This document shows, piece by piece, positions 6,303 to 12,500 of a stretch of 12,500 nucleotides of DNA. The notes below the pieces were generated by a model, which saw only the letters and a list, made by a program, of their open reading frames with translations, did not search any database and was not told the origin of the DNA. Both the position numbers and the translations under genes were made by a program. Source of the DNA: Bacteroidota bacterium. Its GTDB lineage: Bacteria; Bacteroidota; Bacteroidia; 2-12-FULL-35-15. The DNA is taken from NCBI GenBank assembly GCA_023251855.1, contig JAHEYA010000013.1, positions 1 to 12,500 of the forward strand, in the 5' to 3' direction. How positions within the stretch are numbered: position 1 is the stretch's first letter; each line of letters opens with the position of its first letter.

Positions 6303-9300
6303 ATGACACAACTATTTTTTTCTTCTTTGGTTAAAAAAGCCCATAATGGTAAATCATTGAAGGCTTTTAAAAAATTATCAGTACTGATTTGCACATTTGC
6401 AATCGTACTTTTCAATCAATTGTCTTTTGCTCAAATAAATGTTCCACCCTATGGAATAAATTATCAGGCGGTTGCCCGTGATACGATGGGCAAACCAATG
6501 GCTAACTATAACAACCTTGCTGTAAAATTTACCATTTTTGACAGTGTAAGCGGGGCTCCAACCATAGCATTTACTGAAATTCATAACAGTGTAACTACAA
6601 ACAGGTATGGATTATTTACGTTGATAATTGGTAGCGTTCAAACTGCCAGTTTTCAAGGGATAACTTGGAATGCGGGAAAAAAATATTTGCAAGTTGAAAT
6701 ATCAACCACAGGTGGTAGTAACTATGTTTCGATGGGAAAAGTACAATTGATGAGTGTTCCTTATGCCTTATATTCCAAAACATCAGAGTCTTCTATTAAT
6801 AATTGGTCAACTAGCGGTAACATAGCTGTTTCCGGAGATTATATTGGTACTAATAATTCACAAGACCTCGTTTTTAAAACAAATACTGGAGAAAGAATGC
6901 GTCTCGTGGATGCTACCGGTAATTTAGGTATTGGAACAACTCCAAGTCCGGGTGCTAAACTTGAAGTGAGCGGACAAGTTAAAATTACAGGTGGAAGTCC
7001 CGGAGTGGGCAAAGTGCTGACCTCTGATGGTGTTGGTTTAGCAACTTGGTCTTCACCTGCTGATTCCGGTACCGTTACATCATTTAGTGCAGGTGACTTA
7101 GTACCTTTATTTACAACTTCAGAAGCAACTCCAACAACAACTCCTGCTTTGTCATTCACCCTTTCCAATGCAAATCCATTAACTGTTTTAGGTAATAATA
7201 CTAATACAGCCAGCCCCCCAACTTATATTACACCTACTCTTGCCGGGCCTTTATTTCAAAATCAGGGTACTGCAACAACAAATGTTTTGCATGGTAATCA
7301 ATCCGGAACTCTAACATGGTCAGCTGTGAATTTATTAGCTGATGTTAGTGGGATTTTACCCATTGCCAATGGTGGTACAAATACTGGAACTACTGCTTCT
7401 GCAGGTACTGTTTATTATTCAGATGGAGCAAAACATGCTTCAACAGCTGTTGGTGCATCCGGGAAAATACTTACATCTACAGGAGCAGGAACACCGATCT
7501 GGACAACACCCGATACCGGAGTAACAATTGTTAATGGAAACGTTCCAATTAGAACATCTACACCTAATGGTGGAGGCACATATGTGATTACGGTTGATGA
7601 TAATACAGCCTTACTTAAAGGCGTGGTTGCTGCTGGTAATGGTAACCCTGATATGGTGTGGCAAACAAGCAGTGGAGGAAATCCGGCATGGGGCCAAATT
7701 GTAAATGCTAACATAACCAACAATACAATCAATCTTACAACTAAAGTAACAGGTATTCTCCCAATTGCCAGGGGAGGAACAAATATTGGAACTATTGGTG
7801 GTCCCGGAGCTGTTATCTATTCAAATGGAACTCAACATGCTTCAACAGGTGTTGGTACTTCAGGTCAGGTGCTTACTTCTGCAGGTGCTGGTACGCCAAT
7901 ATGGTCTACTCCAACCACTGGTTCTGTAACTTCTATTGCAACGGGTACCGGACTTACAGGTGGGCCAATTACAACAAGTGGTACCATTTCATTAGTAACT
8001 CCTGTAACTACTGCAAATGGTGGTACCGGTGCCGCAACTCTTACTAATCATGGTGTTTTAATTGGTCAGGGCGTTTCTGCAATTGTTGCTACTGCTGTAG
8101 GTGCTACTAATACTGTACTTCATGGAAATACAGGAGCAGATCCAACTTTCAGTACCATTGTTAATGCTGATATTACAAGCGTTGATGCCAGTAAAATTAC
8201 CGGAATACTTCCAATTGCCAATGGAGGAACAAATATTGGAACTTTAGGAGTCGCAGGTACTGTTATCTATTCTAACGGAACACAGCATGCTTCAAATGCT
8301 CTTGGAACAGCGGGACAGGTGCTCACTTCGCAAGGATCAGGAGCACCTACCTGGACAAGTATAAGCGGTGGGGTAACAGCCAATAATGGCCTTTCAATGG
8401 TTGGCGGAAATGTGGGCTTAGATGGTACATTAATAAGAAATACAGTTGTTAATCAATCAACTTTTTCTTTGACTTTAGGCGGGGGTACAGGAACCATTAA
8501 TATTAATGAGTCTTCCACAACTGCTCTTACCCATATTGGTACCGGAACTACAACAGGTACTATAACAATCGGTAATGCTAACAATCAAATAAATCTGCCA
8601 AGGATGAGTAATTCTTCATTTTTATTTACCGATGGTAGCAAAAATATTACTACTACGCCATCTGCTATTCTACCCTTAGCAAATGGTGGAACCAATGCTA
8701 ATCTCACAGCAGTGGCCGGTGGTGTTGTTTGGAGTGATGGTAACGGAATGCAGATTAATATACCAGGCGTAGCCACAACAGTACTTACCTCAACAGGTGG
8801 TGGTGCGCCAATATGGCTTCCCCCCAATGTAGGAACTGTTACCAGCGTTACCGGAACTCCTCCAATATCTGTTGCACCAGGTACTCCAAACCCGGTGGTT
8901 TCAATGACCGCAAATTCTGCTACCACGGATGGTTATGTTACTACTGCTCTCGGACAAGCAAATAAAGTATGGAGAACCAATGCAGCAGGTGTTCCAACCT
9001 GGCGCGCAGACTCTGCTACAGCTTATACCGGAGGAACAGGAATCACCATAACAGGTACTACCATTAACAGTGTTTGGATAAAATCAACTGCTAATGTTAA
9101 TGATATTTATAATTATAATTCAGGTAATGTGGTGATAGGTGATACAACCACTACAACACCAACACTCTTTCATGTTGCAAGTTCAACTGCTGCTGCCGGC
9201 ATTACCACTTTTGAACAAGCAAATACATCTGCGGATGGCTATGATCTGAATATACGTAAAGCCAGAACATCAGTAGCATCTCCAGCAGTAGTTTCCCCAG

Positions 9301-10205
9301 GTGATGAGTTGGGGAATATTAACTTTTTAGGATTTGCAACTACTGGTGGTTATACTAAAGGTGCTGCTATTAAAGCCATCGCAGAATCTCCAATTGGTCC
9401 TTCTAAATTACCGGCTTATTTATCATTTTGGACGGCTCCATCCGCTACAGGTGTTTTAACAGAGCGGTTGAGGATAAACAATGCAGGTAATGTTGGTATT
9501 GGTTCAACAAGCCCAATGATCAGTCAAACCTACACCAACGCAGGAGGTTTACTTACTATTCAAAATACTACTGGTAGTATTTTACAAGGGGTGCTTGAGC
9601 TTGCTAATCTTTCGGATGCAGATGGTCAGCCAATAGGCGATATTGCCTTTTCCGCTTCTTCTCAATCCGGAGCTGTTGATTTTAGAAGTGCTCTTATACG
9701 TGGTGCTTTGTCGGGTGGATCGGCAAATAATAGAGGTTCCAGTTTAGCGTTTTCAACTCGTTCGGATGGTGGAATTAACGATTTGGTTGAACGTATGCGT
9801 ATTGATAGTGTTGGAAATGTGGGTATAGGAACATCAGTTCCTGTTGCTAACGCAAAACTTGCGATTAAAAACGGCCATTTACAAAGTCAGCAGACCACTG
9901 CACCAACAATATTATTTGGCCCTTCCGCAACAGTAGCTACTTTGACCAATGCTACCGACATTGCCGGTAATTTATCGGTTACTCCAGATGGTACAACCGG
10001 GGTAGGTGCAATCATTACATTTAATAAAACATATTCAGTTGCTCCTATTGTTACGCTTACTGCAAAAAATGCTGATGCTGCTACTGATATTACAAAAGTT
10101 TTTGTAACCACCACTACCACCGGTTTTTCAGTCAATTATTTTGGAGTGCCATTTCCTTTAACAACAGACCACCAGTATAGTTATCATGTGGTGGAGACAC
10201 AATAG
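6303..10205 (+). CDS. Large secreted tail-fibre/adhesin-like repeat protein
   Basis: From the ATG at 6303 it is 1300 residues; an ATG at 6240 would give 1321. A long-n-region signal peptide (KKLSVLICTFAIVLFNQLSFA, cleavage near A43) precedes the N-terminal domain typical of Bacteroidota surface fibres (about 45-160): YGINYQAVARD, then TTNRYGLFTLIIG, then KVQLMSVPYALYSK. A first ERMRLVDATGNLGIGTTPSPGAKLEV-like unit follows (near 195-225), given here only as an outline. Residues of about 230-840 are Gly/Thr/Ala-rich, with four ILP-anchored repeats like those of phage tail fibres. Two more RLRINNAGNVGIG and ERMRIDSVGNVGIG units follow. The last 75 or so residues form a compact domain ending in YSYHVVET. 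I see no intramolecular-chaperone (peptidase S74) domain and no typical T9SS C-terminal sorting domain. The probable role is surface binding or adhesion, inferred from family resemblance; the ligand is unknown. Confidence 0.8.
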   Translation: MTQLFFSSLVKKAHNGKSLKAFKKLSVLICTFAIVLFNQLSFAQINVPPYGINYQAVARDTMGKPMANYNNLAVKFTIFDSVSGAPTIAFTEIHNSVTTNRYGLFTLIIGSVQTASFQGITWNAGKKYLQVEISTTGGSNYVSMGKVQLMSVPYALYSKTSESSINNWSTSGNIAVSGDYIGTNNSQDLVFKTNTGERMRLVDATGNLGIGTTPSPGAKLEVSGQVKITGGSPGVGKVLTSDGVGLATWSSPADSGTVTSFSAGDLVPLFTTSEATPTTTPALSFTLSNANPLTVLGNNTNTASPPTYITPTLAGPLFQNQGTATTNVLHGNQSGTLTWSAVNLLADVSGILPIANGGTNTGTTASAGTVYYSDGAKHASTAVGASGKILTSTGAGTPIWTTPDTGVTIVNGNVPIRTSTPNGGGTYVITVDDNTALLKGVVAAGNGNPDMVWQTSSGGNPAWGQIVNANITNNTINLTTKVTGILPIARGGTNIGTIGGPGAVIYSNGTQHASTGVGTSGQVLTSAGAGTPIWSTPTTGSVTSIATGTGLTGGPITTSGTISLVTPVTTANGGTGAATLTNHGVLIGQGVSAIVATAVGATNTVLHGNTGADPTFSTIVNADITSVDASKITGILPIANGGTNIGTLGVAGTVIYSNGTQHASNALGTAGQVLTSQGSGAPTWTSISGGVTANNGLSMVGGNVGLDGTLIRNTVVNQSTFSLTLGGGTGTININESSTTALTHIGTGTTTGTITIGNANNQINLPRMSNSSFLFTDGSKNITTTPSAILPLANGGTNANLTAVAGGVVWSDGNGMQINIPGVATTVLTSTGGGAPIWLPPNVGTVTSVTGTPPISVAPGTPNPVVSMTANSATTDGYVTTALGQANKVWRTNAAGVPTWRADSATAYTGGTGITITGTTINSVWIKSTANVNDIYNYNSGNVVIGDTTTTTPTLFHVASSTAAAGITTFEQANTSADGYDLNIRKARTSVASPAVVSPGDELGNINFLGFATTGGYTKGAAIKAIAESPIGPSKLPAYLSFWTAPSATGVLTERLRINNAGNVGIGSTSPMISQTYTNAGGLLTIQNTTGSILQGVLELANLSDADGQPIGDIAFSASSQSGAVDFRSALIRGALSGGSANNRGSSLAFSTRSDGGINDLVERMRIDSVGNVGIGTSVPVANAKLAIKNGHLQSQQTTAPTILFGPSATVATLTNATDIAGNLSVTPDGTTGVGAIITFNKTYSVAPIVTLTAKNADAATDITKVFVTTTTTGFSVNYFGVPFPLTTDHQYSYHVVETQ
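7353..8822 (+). repeat. Four dispersed 50-residue coding repeats (ILPIANGGTN units) within the adhesin gene
   Basis: Four copies of a unit of about 155 bp begin at 7353, 7755, 8205 and 8667, spaced about 134, 150 and 154 codons apart. Each starts ILPIANGGTN (variants ILPIARGGTN, ILPLANGGTN), passes through a VIYSNGTQHAS-like middle and ends in QVLTSxGxGxPxW. A degenerate fifth relative (TTANGGTG) lies near 8010. Copies two and three are very close in DNA: 7761-7793 and 8211-8243 differ at 2 of 33 bases. Such modules are known from fibrous trimeric tail fibres. The near-identity of two copies suggests recent duplication or gene conversion. Confidence 0.85.
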
Positions 10206-10242
10206 AATTAGTTTTCTACCAACTAAGATCAATTGTAAAAAC

Positions 10243-10275
10243 AGACCTGTCAGGTTTTAAAAACCTAACAGGTCT
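10243..10275. terminator. Bidirectional palindrome between convergent genes (probable terminator)
   Basis: AGACCTGTCAGGTTTT (10243-10258) pairs with AAAACCTAACAGGTCT (10260-10275) at 15 of 16 positions around a single central A. The one mismatch is C-A in the plus-strand transcript but G-U in the minus-strand transcript, so the fold is slightly better for the minus strand. T-rich stretches flank both sides. It lies 37 bp after the adhesin stop and 22 bp after the stop of the convergent Ppx/GppA gene, which suits a shared terminator. From memory, this AGACCTGTCAGGT palindrome is a common dispersed intergenic repeat in Bacteroidota. Confidence 0.7.
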
Positions 10276-10297
10276 TGCGTTTTCAAGGAACTATAGT

Positions 10298-11338
10298 TTA
10301 TGAGTTCAGAATCTCCCACATAACACCTTCTTTTAAAGAGTAAGTTGATAAGCGCATTTTTGGAATTGCAAAGGAGTCAACTATAAAGTGCACCAAAATA
10401 CTAGAAATTACAATCATATCTGCGCGCATTTGTGCCAACCCTTTCATCTGTAAACGTTCTGAAAGGGTTGATTTTAAAATCATTTGATGGATAATTCTAC
10501 AGTCATCCAAATTGAATGTGAACTCAGTTTTCCCTTCCAAAATAGCAGGTGCATAAAATTTATATGCTACCATTTCAGCAATTGAATCAAATGAACCGGA
10601 AGCACCGATCAATTCAGTTACCGGATATTTTTTTACTGCTTCAAAAAGTGGCTGTAATTGTTGATTAAGATAATCTGCAATTGTTTTCAACTCTTTATCA
10701 GTGATGGGATCTGAGGGATTAAAGAGTTCAAGCAAACGGGCAATGCCCAACAAAAAACTTTGTTTCCAAATTATTTGATTGTGATTAGAAATAATAAATT
10801 CGGTGCTTCCTCCGCCAATATCAATTATCAAAGAGGTTTGCTGAGCCATTTTAACGGCATTACGTACTCCGTAATATATTAATTCCGCTTCCCGGTCGCC
10901 TGAAATAATTTGTATATCAATATTGAGTTCTTCTTTGGCTTTGGTAACAAATTCAATTCCGTTTGAAGCACCTCTGATAGCGGATGTTGCAAAGGCAACT
11001 ATTTTTTCAACATTATATTTTTTAATTGTTTGTTGATGAGTTTTAAGTGCTTCGATGCCTCTTTGAAAAGGAAGAGGTGCTATAAAACCTTTATTAATGC
11101 CACCTTCGCCAAGCTTTACTCCAATTTTAGTTTGAAATAAAAGTTGATAGGTTTTATCAGAATTGACTTCTGCAATAAGAAGATTAAATGTGTTGGTTCC
11201 TAAATCAATGATCGCGATACGTGAAGCCCCTCCCAGCCTCCCCGAAGGGGAGGAGTTTGGCAAGGCGCTAATCTGCTTTGTGATTTTTGCGTTGATTCTC
11301 CCTCCCTTAGGGAGGGTTGGGGTGGGCTTCCTTTTCAT
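10298..11338 (-). CDS. Ppx/GppA-family phosphatase with a repeat-derived N-terminal extension
   Basis: A 346-residue cytoplasmic protein of the exopolyphosphatase/guanosine-pentaphosphate phosphohydrolase family, which removes phosphate from polyphosphate or pppGpp. ASKHA-type ATPase motifs are clear: RIAIIDLGTNTFNLLIAEV (40-58), VAFATSAIR (114-122), SGDREAELIYYG (146-157) and IIDIGGGSTEF (171-181). GASGSFDSI (245-253) and a C-terminal YSLKEGV (333-339) also fit. The length matches short single-domain Ppx-like members once residues 4-39 are set aside; those 36 residues come from a GC-rich palindromic element. No ATG or GTG lies between 11338 and the conserved core; an in-frame TTG at 11261-11263 is the only other conventional start. 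The ATG overlaps the stop of the upstream ABC permease (ATGA, 11335-11338), so translation is probably coupled. Choosing between Ppx and GppA activity is not possible from sequence. Confidence 0.88.
   Translation of the reverse strand: MKRKPTPTLPKGGRINAKITKQISALPNSSPSGRLGGASRIAIIDLGTNTFNLLIAEVNSDKTYQLLFQTKIGVKLGEGGINKGFIAPLPFQRGIEALKTHQQTIKKYNVEKIVAFATSAIRGASNGIEFVTKAKEELNIDIQIISGDREAELIYYGVRNAVKMAQQTSLIIDIGGGSTEFIISNHNQIIWKQSFLLGIARLLELFNPSDPITDKELKTIADYLNQQLQPLFEAVKKYPVTELIGASGSFDSIAEMVAYKFYAPAILEGKTEFTFNLDDCRIIHQMILKSTLSERLQMKGLAQMRADMIVISSILVHFIVDSFAIPKMRLSTYSLKEGVMWEILNS
11222..11329. repeat. GC-rich palindromic element inserted in frame near the start of the Ppx/GppA gene
   Basis: About 108 bp, much richer in G+C than its surroundings. 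It has two hairpins, CCTCCCC-GAA-GGGGAGG (11237-11253) and CCCTCCC-TTA-GGGAGGG (11300-11316). The outer ends, AAGCCCCTCCCAGCC and the reverse complement of GGTTGGGGTGGGCTT, are imperfect inverted repeats. On the minus strand it is read as KPTPTLPKGG and then SSPSGRLGGAS, sequences I recognise as translations of dispersed Bacteroidota intergenic repeats. The length is a multiple of three, so the gene's frame and its start codon are kept. Exact boundaries are uncertain by a few bases and no target-site duplication was obvious. Confidence 0.75.
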
Positions 11339-12500
11339 TTATAAAAAAGCCATTTGCCAAGCTCTTTCCAGGTAACTTTTTTACCATACATTAAAATGCC
11401 GGTGCGGTATATACGAGCGGCAAGCCAGGTTGTAAAAATAAAACCAAGCACTAATATACCCATTGATAAGGCTAATTCAGCAGGAGGTACACCAAAAGGT
11501 AAACGTACCATCATCACTACCGGAGATGTAAGCGGAATGATTGAAAACCAAAATGCCATTGAACTTTCGGGATCCTGAATTACAGTTTGAGCAATAACAA
11601 ATGAAAAAATTAAAGGTATTGTAATTGGTAACATAAATTGTTGTGTATCGGCTTCATTATCTACTGCTGCTCCAACAGCAGCAAACAGTGCACTGTATAA
11701 TAAATATCCTGCTAAAAAATAAAACAGGAAACACAATGCAATGGTTGAAATATCAACTGATTTAAAATCATTCCAAACCTCAGTAACTACGTTAGGTTTA
11801 TCAATTTTTTTCATATCCATATATTTCAGGTCGGCACCTACTTTTAATACTTGCTCTTTTTGTTGAATTTGTTTCAGGTCAATATCTTTCAAAAGAGTTA
11901 CTGTTGCAACACTATACAACGTTGTAGTTAAGATCACCCATAAAAGAAATTGAGTTAAACCAACCAATGCAACACCTACAATTTTACCCATCATCAGTTG
12001 AAATGGTTTTACCGATGAAAGAATTACTTCAACAATACGGCTGGTTTTTTCCTCCATCACACCACGCATTACCTGCACGCCATAAAGAAAAATAAACATA
12101 TAGATTAATACGCCACCACCAATGCCAATAGCCATAAAGAGGCCGGTATTTGTTTTTTTACTTTTACCTGTTGCTTCCAATTTCTCAGTAATAACGCGGA
12201 ATTTTGAATTTTCTTCCGCATCTTTTATTGAGTTCATATCTACTTTGTTTTTTGCCAGAATAACATTATACATCATTTTGCTTATGGTAGAACCAACGTA
12301 TTCTTCAGTAGCTATTCCGAGCTGTTTTTTATAAAATACTTTTACAGCTTTGCCTCCTGATAAAATATTATCGGGAATAAATAAAATTGCATCGTAATCA
12401 GAATCATAAAAACTTTCTTGCGCCTGAACAAAGGTTACATCAGGGTAATCAAAATCAATAAATTCTTTTTCAGGAATTAAGCCTTTGAATAAAAAACTTT
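11335..12500 (-). CDS. ABC-2 type transporter permease (NatB-like), 5' end outside the window
   Basis: The frame stays open from the TGA at 11335-11337 to the right edge with no stop. A Met codon at 12274-12276 is therefore only internal: 74 further in-frame codons lie upstream in the window, including IPDNILSGGKAVKVFYKK and EEYVGSTISKMM. About 387 residues are visible. The C-terminal half shows six hydrophobic segments. The first is followed by MRGVMEEKTSRIVEVILSS and KPFQLMMGKIVGVALVGLTQF, the signature of NatB-type permeases, which export small solutes (Na+ in Bacillus NatAB) with a separate ATPase. The visible upstream residues look like the extracytoplasmic domain between TM1 and TM2 in this family. 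The ATPase gene would be expected just beyond the right edge. It overlaps the Ppx/GppA gene by four bases. Transported substrate unknown. Confidence 0.88.
   Translation of the reverse strand, partial: SFLFKGLIPEKEFIDFDYPDVTFVQAQESFYDSDYDAILFIPDNILSGGKAVKVFYKKQLGIATEEYVGSTISKMMYNVILAKNKVDMNSIKDAEENSKFRVITEKLEATGKSKKTNTGLFMAIGIGGGVLIYMFIFLYGVQVMRGVMEEKTSRIVEVILSSVKPFQLMMGKIVGVALVGLTQFLLWVILTTTLYSVATVTLLKDIDLKQIQQKEQVLKVGADLKYMDMKKIDKPNVVTEVWNDFKSVDISTIALCFLFYFLAGYLLYSALFAAVGAAVDNEADTQQFMLPITIPLIFSFVIAQTVIQDPESSMAFWFSIIPLTSPVVMMVRLPFGVPPAELALSMGILVLGFIFTTWLAARIYRTGILMYGKKVTWKELGKWLFYK

Noticed and set aside
6839..10135. Several minus-strand open frames of 80-115 codons inside the adhesin gene
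   Set aside because: They are low-complexity Val/Pro/Thr-rich mirror frames of Gly/Thr-rich coding DNA, without start context or domain signals.
6303..10205. Adhesin as part of a prophage or tailocin
   Set aside because: The repeats resemble tail fibres, but the protein has a signal peptide and no phage structural, lysis or integrase genes are nearby.
12274..12276. ATG (minus strand) as the start of the ABC permease gene
   Set aside because: No stop occurs in the 74 codons between it and the right edge, and the upstream residues fit the extracytoplasmic domain of the family.

Overview
The window looks like a chromosomal segment from a member of the Bacteroidota, probably of the Chitinophagales/Sphingobacteriales type. 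The reasons are AT-rich DNA, start codons without clear Shine-Dalgarno sequences, two promoter -7 elements of the form TAnnTTTG, and several protein types typical of that phylum. These are a FemAB/GNAT-like acyltransferase, a SpoIIE phosphatase with the phylum's usual sequence style, a NatB-like ABC permease, and a surface protein with the N-terminal 'YGINYQAVARD' domain. The palindromic intergenic repeats also fit. No rRNA, tRNA, CRISPR array, integrase or transposase was seen.

Layout. From 1 to 938 is the 3' part of a GNAT-like gene that enters from the left edge. It converges on a minus-strand membrane glycosyltransferase-like gene (973-2424). A gene-free stretch of about 380 bp follows. 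Next is a plus-strand cluster: a YfiR/DUF4154 periplasmic protein (2807-3337), an exported TPR protein (3371-4270) and a two-TM HAMP/SpoIIE phosphatase (4357-6147). Behind its own promoter comes a secreted repeat protein of about 1300 residues resembling tail fibres and adhesins (6303-10205). A bidirectional palindrome separates this from two minus-strand genes: a Ppx/GppA-family phosphatase (10298-11338) and an ABC-2 permease (11335 to beyond the right edge). The last two overlap by four bases and are probably translationally coupled.

How the genes may work together. YfiR proteins are known as periplasmic regulators of an inner-membrane diguanylate cyclase with a TM-periplasmic-TM-HAMP layout. 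Here the downstream membrane protein has that layout, but its output domain is a PP2C-type phosphatase. I infer a YfiR-like sensing module wired to protein dephosphorylation, possibly controlling surface behaviour through the adjacent adhesin. That link rests only on gene order and architecture.

The most unusual sequence-level features are repeats placed exactly at gene boundaries. A heptanucleotide family (about GARTTTA/GAACTTA) occurs at two loci. At one it forms a perfect 21-bp inverted repeat and then runs directly into the phosphatase start codon. Separately, a GC-rich palindromic element of about 108 bp sits in frame just after the start codon of the Ppx/GppA gene and adds about 36 foreign-looking residues to the protein.
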